Assembly: GCA_028066055.1 (NCBI GenBank)
Contig: JALCBY010000017.1
Span: 1-64,000, forward strand
From: Hyphomicrobiaceae bacterium
Lineage (GTDB): Bacteria > Pseudomonadota > Alphaproteobacteria > Rhizobiales > Methyloligellaceae
Direction of reading: 5' to 3'
Length of the DNA stretch: 64,000 bases
In this document: positions 8,849 to 18,092 of the stretch, piece after piece
Layout of the letters: each line of letters begins with the position of its first letter
Numbering within the stretch: position 1 is the stretch's first letter
Notes under the pieces: model-generated
The model's database searches: none
What the model was told of the DNA's origin: nothing
What the model saw: the letters and a program-made list of their open reading frames with translations, nothing else
Position numbers and translations under genes: made by a program

Positions 8849-9447
8849 GCGGCGTGGTCATCGAGTTCACTTTCGAACGCATCATCGTCGAAATCCGGCG
8901 CGCCGTCGTCGGCCTGGCCGGAATCGCGTCCGATCTCATCCTCCAGATCCGCAAGGTCGATGAAGTGATCGGCCTGGCGCCTGAGCTCATCGGCGATCAT
9001 CGGCGGTTGCGAGACCAGGGTCGAGACAACACTCACCCGTTTACCGCGCTCCTGAAGGGCTTCGACGAGACTGCGGAAGTCACCGTCGCCGGAGAAGATG
9101 ATCAGATGATCGAGATGTTCGGCCAGCTCCATCGCGCCGACCGTCAACTCGATGTCCATGTTGCCCTTGATCTTGCGCCGCCCGGAGGAATCGGTGAACT
9201 CCTTGGTCGGCTTGGTGATCATCGTGTAGCCGTTATAGTCCAGCCAGTCGACCAGCGGTCGAATGGACGAATATTCCTGATCTTCGGCAAGGGCGGTGTA
9301 GTAGAGGGCGCGGATCAAACGGCCTTTGGCACGAAAGACTTCAAGCAGTTTTTTGTAATCAATATCAAAGCCTAACGATCTCGCGGTTGCATAAAGGTTT
9401 GCACCGTCGATAAAAAGCGCGATGCGTTCATTGGGGTAAATATTCAT
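8845..9447 (-). CDS. NYN domain (LabA/DUF88-type) putative ribonuclease
   Basis: This encodes 200 residues. The PIN-like NYN fold is visible in ALFIDGANLY (Asp14), GNMDIELTVGAMELA and IIFSGDGDF, which supply the acidic metal-binding residues of a nuclease active site. The C-terminal 35 residues are very acidic. The family is usually described as RNA-processing or RNA-degrading in a metal-dependent way; the substrate here is unknown. Its stop overlaps the start of the uracil-DNA glycosylase gene, so the two form a two-gene operon. The operon faces away from folK. Confidence 0.88.
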   Translation of the reverse strand: MNIYPNERIALFIDGANLYATARSLGFDIDYKKLLEVFRAKGRLIRALYYTALAEDQEYSSIRPLVDWLDYNGYTMITKPTKEFTDSSGRRKIKGNMDIELTVGAMELAEHLDHLIIFSGDGDFRSLVEALQERGKRVSVVSTLVSQPPMIADELRRQADHFIDLADLEDEIGRDSGQADDGAPDFDDDAFESELDDHAA

Positions 9448-9588
9448 CTTGAGTACGCCTCGTCGGAAATAATTTTTGGTCTAAATTCAAGGTTCGCCGG
9501 AAAAACTACAACCCGGTTCCTTGAGATTGAAATGATATAAGAATGCGCGGGAATTAAGGCGTTTCAATTTTCTGTGGAGAAGGGAATC

Positions 9589-10122
9589 GTGATCCTGATC
9601 GGGTTGGGGTCAAACCGTGCCGGTGCCTGGGGCGATCCTGAATCGACCGTCAAAGAGGCCGTGAATGTTCTCGCGAAAACGTCGGGAACGCGCATTTTAC
9701 GGCAATCCGGTCTTTACCTGACCGCAGGCGTCGGGCCGGGACGGCCGGAGGCCTTCGTCAATGCCGTTGTTGCGCTGGAGTGTCATTGCGCGCCAGAGGC
9801 CCTCTTGCGGCGTCTGAAGATGATCGAGCGGGCGGCGGGACCGCGCTCGGCCCGGCGATGGGGCCCAAGACCGCTCGACCTCGACATCATCGACTATCGC
9901 GGTCGCATCATGGGCCGGCGGGCACACGACCAGCTGAATGCCACAGCGCTCCGTAACCGGATATCTCTCCCGCACCCTTTGATGCATGTGCGCCCGTTCG
10001 TTCTTGCACCGCTGAATGAAATTGCCCCCGATTGGCGTCACCCGCTGTTGAAGATCACCGCCCGTCAGCTATGGGACCGTATGCGCGGCGAGCGATCCGG
10101 ACGGGTGCTCAAACGGTTGTAA
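9589..10122 (+). CDS. folK: 2-amino-4-hydroxy-6-hydroxymethyldihydropteridine pyrophosphokinase
   Basis: This encodes 177 residues. The enzyme transfers pyrophosphate from ATP to 6-hydroxymethyl-dihydropterin in folate synthesis. The HPPK signature RWGPRPLDLDIIDY is clear, as are the N-terminal IGLGSN and the late LPHP. GTG at 9589 is chosen because GGAGAAGGG lies just upstream; the earlier GTG at 9574 has no purine-rich signal in front. It precedes rpoZ on the same strand, an order common in alphaproteobacteria. Confidence 0.94.
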   Translation: MILIGLGSNRAGAWGDPESTVKEAVNVLAKTSGTRILRQSGLYLTAGVGPGRPEAFVNAVVALECHCAPEALLRRLKMIERAAGPRSARRWGPRPLDLDIIDYRGRIMGRRAHDQLNATALRNRISLPHPLMHVRPFVLAPLNEIAPDWRHPLLKITARQLWDRMRGERSGRVLKRL

Positions 10123-10154
10123 GATTTATGTTAAGGGTGGCGCGGGACAATGGC

Positions 10155-10183
10155 TTGCGTTGCTTGGAAAGACCGCCTAAAAG
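10155..10183 (+). promoter_or_regulatory. Putative rpoZ promoter
   Basis: TTGCGT (10155-10160, in a CTTGCG context) and TAAAAG (10178-10183) are separated by 17 bases. The expected start is near 10190, about 30 bases before the rpoZ ATG. This would give rpoZ its own promoter in addition to read-through from folK. Confidence 0.4.
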
Positions 10184-10219
10184 GGTCCGCAACTCTCAAA
10201 CATTTCGAGGTATCGACTA

Positions 10220-10630
10220 ATGGCACGCGTCACCGTCGAAGATTGCGTCGATAAGGTTACGAATCGTTTCCAGCTTGTGCTGCTGGCAAGCCACCGCGCC
10301 CGGACGATTTCCGCGGGCTCGCCGATCACCGTCGAGCGCGACAACGACAAGAACCCTGTCGTTGCGCTGCGCGAGATCGCAGAGGAAACCGTCTCGCCGG
10401 AGGATGTGAACGAGGATCTCATTCATTCGCTCCAGAAGTATGTCGAGGTGGATGAGCCGGAGCCGGAGGAAGTGCCATTGATGGCTCCCGATAGCGTGGC
10501 ACCCGTGCTTGCCCATGACGATCCGTCAACGGATACGACCATCGACCGGATGACGGAAGAAGAGCTGCTCCGGGGCCTTGAGAGTCTGGCGTCGGGTGAT
10601 TCATCGAATGCGGGCCAGCGGAGCAGATAG
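10220..10630 (+). CDS. rpoZ: RNA polymerase omega subunit
   Basis: This encodes 136 residues. Omega assists folding and stability of the beta-prime subunit of RNA polymerase. The start [13 protein letters not shown], the [14 protein letters not shown] segment and the [14 protein letters not shown] helix are the standard omega core. The acidic, low-complexity tail after about residue 75 is typical of alphaproteobacterial omegas, which are longer than that of E. coli. It lies directly upstream of the relA/spoT homologue, as in many proteobacteria. Confidence 0.96.
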   Translation: MARVTVEDCVDKVTNRFQLVLLASHRARTISAGSPITVERDNDKNPVVALREIAEETVSPEDVNEDLIHSLQKYVEVDEPEPEEVPLMAPDSVAPVLAHDDPSTDTTIDRMTEEELLRGLESLASGDSSNAGQRSR

Positions 10631-10753
10631 CGCCAGCCCAGCAGCAAACGGCGCAAGCCTCGGGTCCGTTTCTGAGTCCCTTCGATTTCGGCTGAAATTT
10701 TCGACCATCGCATTCATGCGCTACGCTGTCCGCGTCGCTGAAGCGAGGTGGTC

Positions 10754-13021
10754 ATGCTCACATCGTGGGTTCGCGCCATGATGCGCCAGTACGAACTCGT
10801 CGAACGGGTCAAGGCCTATGATCCGCATGCGGACGAGGCCCTGCTGAACCGCGCCTACGTCTACGCCATGCAGATGCACGGCCAGCAGAAACGGGCGTCA
10901 GGCGATCCCTACATTTCCCACCCGCTTGAGGTGGCGGCTATCCTGGCCGACCTGAAGCTCGACGACGCAACGATCGCAAGCGCGTTGCTCCATGACACGA
11001 TCGAGGATACGCCGGCGACGCGCGACGACATCGACGAACTCTTCGGCGAGGAAATCGGATCCCTCGTCGACGGCCTCACCAAGATCGCCAAGCTCGACCT
11101 TGTAACCCGCAAGGCGGAGCAGGCCGAAAACTTCCGCAAACTGCTGATCGCCATCACCAGCGATGTGCGCGTCCTGCTCGTCAAACTGGCGGACCGGCTG
11201 CACAACATGCGTACGCTGGAGCATGTGCGACCCGAAAAACGCAAGCGCATCGCCGAAGAAACCATGGACATCTATGCGCCGCTGGCGGGGCGCATGGGCA
11301 TGCAGTGGCTGCGGGAGGAAATGGAGGATCTTTCCTTCAGGACCCTCAATGCGGAGGCCTATGCGATCCTAGTCAAGCGCCTGAACGTTTTGCGCAAGAG
11401 TAACAAGGGCCTCATCGACGAAATTCAGACGGCGCTGAAGGAAGAACTCGCCAAGAGCAAGATCAAAGCCGAGGTGATCAGCCGCGAGAAGAAACCCTAT
11501 TCCATCTGGCGCAAGATGGAACGCAAGCAGATATCGCTGGAGCAGCTTTCCGACATTTACGGTTTCCGAGTGATCGTGAGAAAGCCGAGCGATTGCTACG
11601 CGGTGCTGGGCGCGGTGCACACGACATGGCGAATGGTTCCCGGTCGGTTCAAGGATTACGTCTCCACGCCGAAACAAAACGACTATCAATCCATCCACAC
11701 GACGGTGGTCGGACCGCGGCATCAAAGGGTCGAGCTGCAAATCCGCACCGAGCGCATGGACCAGGTCGCGGAATACGGCATTGCCGCACATGCGCTCTAC
11801 AAGGACGGTGCAAACGGCAACGGCAGCGAGGCCATCCGCAAGAAAGCACAGATTCTTTCAGAGGAAAGTAACGCCTACAGATGGTTACGACGACTGGTTG
11901 ACATGTTGCTTGAGGGAGATAATCCGGAAGAATTCCTCGAACACACCAAACTCGAACTGTTCCACGATCAGGTTTTCTGCTTCACCCCGAAGGGTCTGCT
12001 CATTGCGCTGGCCCAGGGCGCAACACCGATCGACTTTGCCTACGCGGTGCACACGGACATCGGAAATTCCTGTGTCGGCTGCAAGATCAACGGACGCACC
12101 ATGCCGCTGATGACGGAGCTCAAGAACGGCGACGAGGTGGAAATCGTCACCTCGAAATCCCAGGTGCCGCCGGCCGCCTGGGAGCGCATCGTCGTCACCG
12201 GCAAGGCGCGTTCGGCCATACGCCGTGCCAACAAGGAGGCGCTCCGTGTCCAGTACAGCAAACTGGGGCGTGAAATCCTCAGGCGCGCCTTCGACCGGGT
12301 TGGCAAGAGCTACCGCAAATCGACCATCGAACGCATCCTCCCGCGCCTCTCGCAAAAGACCATCGACGACGTGCTGACCGCGGTCGGGCGCGGCGAGCTT
12401 CCGTCCGCGGACATATTGCAGGCTGCGTTTCCGAACATCCCGCGTCCCGAACCGCCCAAACGCCGGGTGGTCAAGCGAAACGACGAGGGATGGTTCGGAC
12501 TGAGCAAGGCCATCGGCCTGAAATTCCGGCTGCCGGGAACCGGCAACCGCAAGGACAGCAAGGGATCGGACAGCATCCCCATCAAGGGCTTGCGCGGAAG
12601 CCTCCCGGTGCGGTTTACAGCACATGGCGGCGCGGTTCCGGGCGACCGCATCGTCGGCATCATGACGCCGGGCGAGGGGATTACGATCTACCCGATCCAC
12701 TCCGAGGCCCTGAGTGCGTTCGACGACCAGCCGGAACGCTGGATCGATGTCCGGTGGGACATCGACGAAAGCAATACGGACCGTTTTCCCGCGCAGATTG
12801 CGGTGACCGGCATCAATGAGCCCGGAACCCTTGCGCAAATCGCCCAGACCATCGGCGAAAGCGGCGGCAACATTCACAACATCAAGATGCAGCACGAAAC
12901 AGCCGACTACACCACGATGCTGATCGACCTCGAGGTCTGGGATCTGACACATCTGAATGAAATCATCTCGGGCCTCAGATCGAGGTCGGTGGTGAGCGCG
13001 GTCAAGCGGTCCCATGAATAA
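10754..13021 (+). CDS. relA: Bifunctional (p)ppGpp synthetase/hydrolase of the RelA/SpoT family
   Basis: This encodes about 755 residues. It makes and degrades the alarmone (p)ppGpp. ATG at 10754 is preceded by GAGG; GTG at 10748 and ATG at 10778 are alternatives. The HD hydrolase site is intact (HPLEV and ALLHDTIED, about residues 55-80). The synthetase region has RKPYSIWRKM, YGFRVIV and GRFKDYVSTPKQNDYQSIHT (about 240-320). These are followed by a TGS domain (LFHDQVFCFTPKG, about 395-455) and a C-terminal ACT domain (about 680-755). Both catalytic halves look functional, so this is a long bifunctional Rel protein of the single-copy alphaproteobacterial type. It lies between rpoZ and pyrE. 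Confidence 0.96.
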   Translation: MLTSWVRAMMRQYELVERVKAYDPHADEALLNRAYVYAMQMHGQQKRASGDPYISHPLEVAAILADLKLDDATIASALLHDTIEDTPATRDDIDELFGEEIGSLVDGLTKIAKLDLVTRKAEQAENFRKLLIAITSDVRVLLVKLADRLHNMRTLEHVRPEKRKRIAEETMDIYAPLAGRMGMQWLREEMEDLSFRTLNAEAYAILVKRLNVLRKSNKGLIDEIQTALKEELAKSKIKAEVISREKKPYSIWRKMERKQISLEQLSDIYGFRVIVRKPSDCYAVLGAVHTTWRMVPGRFKDYVSTPKQNDYQSIHTTVVGPRHQRVELQIRTERMDQVAEYGIAAHALYKDGANGNGSEAIRKKAQILSEESNAYRWLRRLVDMLLEGDNPEEFLEHTKLELFHDQVFCFTPKGLLIALAQGATPIDFAYAVHTDIGNSCVGCKINGRTMPLMTELKNGDEVEIVTSKSQVPPAAWERIVVTGKARSAIRRANKEALRVQYSKLGREILRRAFDRVGKSYRKSTIERILPRLSQKTIDDVLTAVGRGELPSADILQAAFPNIPRPEPPKRRVVKRNDEGWFGLSKAIGLKFRLPGTGNRKDSKGSDSIPIKGLRGSLPVRFTAHGGAVPGDRIVGIMTPGEGITIYPIHSEALSAFDDQPERWIDVRWDIDESNTDRFPAQIAVTGINEPGTLAQIAQTIGESGGNIHNIKMQHETADYTTMLIDLEVWDLTHLNEIISGLRSRSVVSAVKRSHE

Positions 13022-13097
13022 AGCAAACAGCAAGAACTGATCCGGTAGAAAGCCGCACCGGGGCATTGCGGCGGCAAGGCAAGATGGGCGGGGTTCC

Positions 13098-13679
13098 ATG
13101 AACAAAGACGAGTTGCTTGACGAAATGCGCGCTGCCGAGGCGCTTCTGGAAGGGCACTTTGTGCTGTCCTCCGGAAACCACAGCAGCGCTTACGTGCAAT
13201 GCGCGCGCTTCCTTATGGACGCGGACCGGGCAGGGCGCGCCTGCGCCGCGCTCGCGGAAATGGTGAGGGCGCGTGTCGGTGAAGTCGACCTGGTGTTTGC
13301 ACCGGCGATGGGTGGCGTCGTAATCGGCTACGAAATGGGACGCCAGCTCGGCAAGCCGTCGATTTTTTTTGAGCGGGTCGATGGCGAATTTACGCTCCGG
13401 CGTGGGTTCGACATTGCAGCGGGCGCGCGAAGCCTGATGGTCGAAGACGTCGTCACAACGGGTCTCTCCTCCCGCGAATGTATTGCCGCGGCGCAAAAAC
13501 ATGGCGCGGATGTGGTAGCGGGATGCTGCCTGATCGACCGTTCCGACGGGCGGGCGGACATCGGTGTACCGCTGGTTGCGCTCGCCGCTGTCGACCTGCC
13601 GATCTTTCCTGCAGACCAGGTTCCGGAAAATCTGAAAGACGTTCCCGCTGTCAAACCGGGCAGCCGCGGGTTAAAATGA
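13098..13679 (+). CDS. pyrE: Orotate phosphoribosyltransferase
   Basis: This encodes 193 residues. It converts orotate and PRPP to OMP in pyrimidine synthesis. The PRPP-binding loop LMVEDVVTTGLSS (about 113-125), the early FVLSSGNHSSAYV segment and VFAPAMGGVVIGYE support the assignment. The length is slightly below the usual 210-230 residues, but it has all main motifs. It sits between relA and a DUF2062 gene, as in many Rhizobiales. Confidence 0.95.
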   Translation: MNKDELLDEMRAAEALLEGHFVLSSGNHSSAYVQCARFLMDADRAGRACAALAEMVRARVGEVDLVFAPAMGGVVIGYEMGRQLGKPSIFFERVDGEFTLRRGFDIAAGARSLMVEDVVTTGLSSRECIAAAQKHGADVVAGCCLIDRSDGRADIGVPLVALAAVDLPIFPADQVPENLKDVPAVKPGSRGLK

Positions 13680-13797
13680 GGGCGCGATTTGTTGTCGCTG
13701 GGGTAACGAGCCCGGTTTACTATCCCTATATGTTAAATTCATAAATCCGCCATTGTGCGAGCTATCTTCGAAAGTCATGGATAGTTGAGGGTGTTTA

Positions 13798-14355
13798 ATG
13801 CTGTTTCGGCGTCGTAATCCGCCGCATATTGGCGAAAGATTGAGGGTTTGGTTGTGGCCGCGCCGCAACTGGAGCCGCTCAATGCGCTATATCGCGCACC
13901 GGATGCGCCGGCTGCGGGCGACGCCTTACGCCATCGCCGTCGGTTGTGCCGCGGGCGTATTCGCGGCGTTCACGCCATTCCTCGGCCTGCATTTCATTCT
14001 GGCTGGCCTCATCGCGTGGATCGCACGGGGCAGCATCATTGCCGCCGCGCTCGGCACATTTTTCGGCAACCCGCTGACCTTCCCGCTGATCTGGTTCGGG
14101 TCCTACAAGCTGGGCGCGTGGATGCTGGGCATGAAGGGCAACATCAAGAATATCGATCTGAGCGGCGGCATCTTCGACAAGTCGGAGCAAATCTGGCCGC
14201 TCCTGAAACCGATGACCGTTGGCGGTATCCCCCTGGGCATCGTCGCCGCGGCGATTGCCTATTTTATCGCCAAGAAGGCCTCGGAAGCCTATAGAGAGAA
14301 GCGCCGCCTGCGCCAGCAACGCGGCGTCGGCCCCCAGCAACCGGCGCAGGCCTGA
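13798..14355 (+). CDS. DUF2062 membrane protein
   Basis: This encodes 185 residues. Two or three transmembrane helices occupy about residues 44-110 and 140-160, with the recognisable DUF2062 core TPYAIAVGCAAGVFAAFTPF and FFGNPLTFPLIW. Both ends are strongly basic and would face the cytoplasm. The domain is widespread next to cofactor or cell-envelope genes, but its biochemical role is not established. The gene is 25 bases upstream of pdxJ on the same strand and probably co-transcribed. Confidence 0.85.
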   Translation: MLFRRRNPPHIGERLRVWLWPRRNWSRSMRYIAHRMRRLRATPYAIAVGCAAGVFAAFTPFLGLHFILAGLIAWIARGSIIAAALGTFFGNPLTFPLIWFGSYKLGAWMLGMKGNIKNIDLSGGIFDKSEQIWPLLKPMTVGGIPLGIVAAAIAYFIAKKASEAYREKRRLRQQRGVGPQQPAQA

Positions 14356-14380
14356 CGAAACCGGTAAATCGGAGAGTGGT

Positions 14381-15166
14381 ATGAGCGTTAATTCCTCCAC
14401 GGCCCCCTTTCTTCGCCTCGGCGTCAACATTGACCATGTGGCGACCATCCGCAATGCGCGCGGCGGTTCGCACCCGGACCCCGTCCGCGCCGCTCTTCTC
14501 GCCGCGGAGGCGGGCGCAGACGGTATCACCGCCCACCTGCGCGAGGATCGCAGGCATATTTCGGACGACGACATTACGCGCCTGATGTCGGAGATCACGC
14601 TGCCGCTGAACTTCGAGATGGCCGTGACCGACGAAATGCTGCAAATCGCGCTGAAAAGCCGGCCTAACGCCTGCTGCCTGGTGCCGGAGCGCCGGCAGGA
14701 GCTGACGACCGAGGGCGGGCTCGACGTGCGCTCCATGTCCAACCACCTGCCTGACTTCGTTGCGCGCCTCAAAGGTGAAGGGATGCGGGTTTCGCTGTTT
14801 GTTGACCCGGATGACGAACAGATCGAGGCCTCCGCACGGGTCCGGGCGGATATCGTCGAGCTTCACACCGGTCCCTATTGTCATGCCGCGATCGACGGAA
14901 ATCAGGCGCATATCCAGGCGGAAATCGACAAATTGGCCAGAAGTGCGCAACACGCCGCGCAGGCGGGGCTTGAGGTCCATGCGGGCCATGGCCTCACATT
15001 CGACACGGTTCATGCGGTTGCCGCGATGCCGGAAGTCGTCGAGCTGAACATCGGGCATTTCCTGATCGGCGAAGCGATCTTCGGCGGGCTGCATTCGACA
15101 ATCGGACGGATGCGCGCGTTGATGGACAAGGCCCGCGCCAGCGCAACAGGCCAGGCGAGCGCGTAG
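14381..15166 (+). CDS. pdxJ: Pyridoxine 5'-phosphate synthase
   Basis: This encodes 261 residues. It condenses 1-deoxy-xylulose 5-phosphate with 3-amino-2-oxopropyl phosphate in vitamin B6 synthesis. ATG at 14381 follows GGAGAGTGG; the frame stays open upstream, but those residues overlap the DUF2062 gene. Motifs include LGVNIDHVATIRNARGG, GITAHLREDRRHI, and HAGHGLTFDTV with GHFLIGEAIF at the end. It is followed after 15 bases by acpS, the usual pdxJ-acpS pairing. Confidence 0.96.
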   Translation: MSVNSSTAPFLRLGVNIDHVATIRNARGGSHPDPVRAALLAAEAGADGITAHLREDRRHISDDDITRLMSEITLPLNFEMAVTDEMLQIALKSRPNACCLVPERRQELTTEGGLDVRSMSNHLPDFVARLKGEGMRVSLFVDPDDEQIEASARVRADIVELHTGPYCHAAIDGNQAHIQAEIDKLARSAQHAAQAGLEVHAGHGLTFDTVHAVAAMPEVVELNIGHFLIGEAIFGGLHSTIGRMRALMDKARASATGQASA

Positions 15167-15181
15167 GCGCCTTTGTCCGTC

Positions 15182-15592
15182 ATGATCATCGGGCTTGGAA
15201 ACGATCTTATCGATATCCGGCGGATCGAACAGACCATCGAGCGCTATGGAGAACGGTTCCTCAACCGCATATTCACGGATGTCGAGAGGGCAAAGTCCGA
15301 CCGGCGCAGTCAGCGCGCCGCGTCCTATGCCAAACGGTTCGCCGCCAAGGAGGCCTGCTCGAAGGCTCTCGGAACCGGCATCAGGCGCGGAGTTTTCTGG
15401 CGCGACATGGGCGTGGTCAATCTTCCGTCCGGCCGGCCGACCCTGTCGTTGACCGGGGGTGCGGCGGTGCAGCTGCAGAAGATCACACCCGATGGCTGCA
15501 ATGCGCGTATCGACCTGACCATCACGGACGACTTCCCGCTGGCGCAAGCGATCGTGATTATTTCAGCGGTTCCTGAAGGGACCCATGTCTGA
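15182..15592 (+). CDS. acpS: Holo-[acyl-carrier-protein] synthase
   Basis: This encodes 136 residues. It transfers 4'-phosphopantetheine from CoA to acyl carrier protein. ATG at 15182 gives the standard start [16 protein letters not shown], whose Asp binds magnesium; the other site [14 protein letters not shown] supplies the catalytic Glu. The length matches the family. It lies downstream of pdxJ and upstream of lepB. Confidence 0.95.
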   Translation: MIIGLGNDLIDIRRIEQTIERYGERFLNRIFTDVERAKSDRRSQRAASYAKRFAAKEACSKALGTGIRRGVFWRDMGVVNLPSGRPTLSLTGGAAVQLQKITPDGCNARIDLTITDDFPLAQAIVIISAVPEGTHV

Positions 15593-15683
15593 TAGGCGTG
15601 TGACTTTACCCGTACGCTCGGTGGTTTGCGTTGGCCCGCTTGACCCGCTATAGGGGCGCAGGCCCGAATGACGAAAAGTTTGC

Positions 15684-16466
15684 ATGATGAAAAAGGACCG
15701 CGAATCGATGAGCGTAGAGGCTGATACCAAAAAAAGCCAAAGCGGCGGATTCTCCGATACGATTCGCGTCGTCATCCATGCGCTGATCCTGGCCATGATC
15801 GTGCGGGTGTTCTTCTACCAGCCCTTCAATATCCCGTCCGGATCGATGATCCCGACGCTGCTTGTCGGTGACTATCTCTTCGTGTCGAAATTCAGCTACG
15901 GCTATTCGCGCTACTCGTTTCCTTTCTCGCCAGATCTGTTTGAAGGCCGGGTCTGGGCGTCGGAGCCGAAGCGCGGCGATGTCGCTGTCTTCAAATTGCC
16001 GAAGGACAATGAAACCGACTATATCAAGCGCGTCATCGGACTTCCCGGAGACGAAATCCAGATGGTCTCCGGCGTGCTTCACATCAACGGCAAGGCGATC
16101 AACCGCAAACGCATAGACGATTTCATCATGCGCGACGCCTTCGGCAATGTGCGCCGCGTGGCGCGCTACGAGGAGACGCTTCCCAACGGCGTCAAATACC
16201 CGGTGCTTGACCTCGTACCGAAAGGCATCGGTGACAATACCAGCGTCTACAAAGTGCCCGAGGGGCACTATTTCATGATGGGCGACAATCGCGACAATTC
16301 CACGGACAGCCGTGTCACAAGCGCTGTCGGTTACGTTCCATTCGAGAACTTCATCGGCCGCGCCGAGATCATTTTCTTCTCCGCCGGCGGCGATGCCCCC
16401 TTCTGGGAAGTCTGGCGCTGGCCGGGTTCCGTACGATGGGGCAGGTTCTTTCAGCTGGTCGACTAG
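15684..16466 (+). CDS. lepB: Type I signal peptidase
   Basis: This encodes 260 residues. It removes signal peptides from exported proteins at the outer face of the inner membrane. A single membrane anchor lies at about residues 26-45. Box B PSGSMIPTLLVGD places the catalytic Ser at 54, and box D YIKRVIGLPGD places the general-base Lys at 115. Box E MGDNRDNSTDSR is also intact. Starts at 15684 and 15687 (MM) are both possible. The lepB-rnc-era order is classical, and rnc begins directly at its stop codon. Confidence 0.96.
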   Translation: MMKKDRESMSVEADTKKSQSGGFSDTIRVVIHALILAMIVRVFFYQPFNIPSGSMIPTLLVGDYLFVSKFSYGYSRYSFPFSPDLFEGRVWASEPKRGDVAVFKLPKDNETDYIKRVIGLPGDEIQMVSGVLHINGKAINRKRIDDFIMRDAFGNVRRVARYEETLPNGVKYPVLDLVPKGIGDNTSVYKVPEGHYFMMGDNRDNSTDSRVTSAVGYVPFENFIGRAEIIFFSAGGDAPFWEVWRWPGSVRWGRFFQLVD

Positions 16467-17174
16467 GTGACGCCCGCCGCTTCGAAAAAACGAGACGCAC
16501 TCGCGAAAACGCTTGGCCACAGATTCGCCGATCAGGATCTCCTGCGGCGGGCATTGACCCATTCCAGCGCGAAGGTGAAAACGCCGAAGGTTCGCGACTA
16601 TGAACGGCTTGAGTTTCTCGGCGACCGGGTGCTCGGACTGGTTATCGCCGAAATGCTGCTGGAAAGATTTCCCGAGGCGAACGAGGGCGAACTGGCGCGC
16701 CGCTTCAATCGCCTCGTGCAGAAAGACACATGCGCGAAGGTTGCGGAAGAAATGAACCTCGGCACCCACGTCATCATGAGCACGAACGAAGCGAAGAGCG
16801 GAGGCCGCGCCAAGAAAACGATCCTCGGCGACGCATGCGAGGCCGTGCTTGGAGCGTTGTTTCTCGATGGCGGCTACGATGTCACCCGCAAGACGATATG
16901 GCGATACTGGTCCGGTCGGCTGCACGACGATGCCGCGCCCCTCAGGGACGCCAAATCGGCGCTTCAGGAATGGGCGCAGAGCAAGGGTCTCGATCTGCCG
17001 CAATACATTGTCTCGTCCCAGGCGGGCCCGGATCACGAGCCGCACTTCACTACGCGCGTGCAGGTTCAGGGACTGCGGTCAACGACGGGCGAGGGGGCGA
17101 GCAAGCGCGCCGCCCAGCAGGCCGCCGCCAAGGCAATGCTCGTCCGGGAAGGCGTCTGGAAAGATGCAGACTGA
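16467..17174 (+). CDS. rnc: Ribonuclease III
   Basis: This encodes 235 residues. It is a dsRNA endonuclease for rRNA and mRNA processing. GTG at 16467 starts on the base after the lepB stop. The catalytic signature ERLEFLGDRVLGL (46-58; Glu49, Asp53) and the second acidic site GDACEAVLGALFLDGG are present, and the C-terminal dsRNA-binding domain is seen in DAKSALQEWAQSKG and EGASKRAAQQAAAKAML. Its last 11 bases overlap era. Confidence 0.96.
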   Translation: MTPAASKKRDALAKTLGHRFADQDLLRRALTHSSAKVKTPKVRDYERLEFLGDRVLGLVIAEMLLERFPEANEGELARRFNRLVQKDTCAKVAEEMNLGTHVIMSTNEAKSGGRAKKTILGDACEAVLGALFLDGGYDVTRKTIWRYWSGRLHDDAAPLRDAKSALQEWAQSKGLDLPQYIVSSQAGPDHEPHFTTRVQVQGLRSTTGEGASKRAAQQAAAKAMLVREGVWKDAD

Positions 17175-18075
17175 ACGCGAAAAACAGAAATGCGCCGTCG
17201 TTGCCCTGATCGGCGCTCCGAACGCCGGCAAATCGACGCTCGTCAATCAGCTGACCGGCGCTAAGGTTTCCATCGTCACCCACAAGGTCCAGACCACCCG
17301 TGCGCGCATCCGCGGGATCGCGATAGAGGGTGACAGCCAGCTCGTTCTCGTCGATACGCCGGGCATCTTCGCACCGAAACGCCGGTTGGATCGCGCCATG
17401 GTTGAGGCCGCCTGGGGCGGGGCGCGTGACGCCGATATCACCGTGTTGTTGATCGATGCGGCGAAGGGGCTGGACGCAGAAACGGAAAGCATCCTCGACG
17501 GCCTCGGCGACATTCCCGGCGCCAGGGTGCTGGTGTTGAACAAGGTCGACCTCGTCAAAAAGAACGCACTGCTGGAACTTACGGCGGCGATCTCGAACCG
17601 CCAGGCATTCGACGCGACATTCATGATTTCCGCCCTGCAGGGCGACGGCGTGCGCGATCTCAAGGCGCATCTTGCGCAACACGCGCGCCCGGGCCCTTGG
17701 CTTTATCCGGAGGACCAGATTTCCGACGCGCCGTTGCGGCACCTGGCGGCCGAGATCACGCGGGAGAAACTCACGCTGCGCCTCCACCAGGAACTGCCCT
17801 ACGCCTCGACGGTCGAGACAACGCTCTGGAAGGAGCTGAAGAACGGGCGCGTCCGGATCGAGCAAACCGTCTATGTCATGCGCGACAGCCAGAAGAAGAT
17901 CGTGCTGGGAAAGAATGGCCAGACCATCAAGGCCATTTCCATGGAATCCCGCAAGGAACTGTCGGAGATTGTCGAGAAGCCGGTCGATCTTTTTTTGTTT
18001 GTTAAAGTCCGGCAGAAGTGGGGGGATGATCCCGAGCGATATATGGAAATGGGACTGGAGTTTCCGAACGACTAG
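17164..18075 (+). CDS. era: GTPase Era
   Basis: This encodes 303 residues. Era binds 16S rRNA and helps 30S subunit maturation. ATG at 17164 lies within the end of rnc; this start gives GAPNAGKST (G1), the switch segment KVQTTRARIRGI, DTPG (G3) and NKVD (G4). The C-terminal KH domain includes RVRIEQTVYVMRDSQKKIVLGKNGQTIKAI. The long in-frame extension reaching back to 16849 is only a by-product of the overlap with rnc. Confidence 0.96.
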   Translation: MQTEREKQKCAVVALIGAPNAGKSTLVNQLTGAKVSIVTHKVQTTRARIRGIAIEGDSQLVLVDTPGIFAPKRRLDRAMVEAAWGGARDADITVLLIDAAKGLDAETESILDGLGDIPGARVLVLNKVDLVKKNALLELTAAISNRQAFDATFMISALQGDGVRDLKAHLAQHARPGPWLYPEDQISDAPLRHLAAEITREKLTLRLHQELPYASTVETTLWKELKNGRVRIEQTVYVMRDSQKKIVLGKNGQTIKAISMESRKELSEIVEKPVDLFLFVKVRQKWGDDPERYMEMGLEFPND

Positions 18076-18092
18076 GAAGGCGCGCAGCTCAA

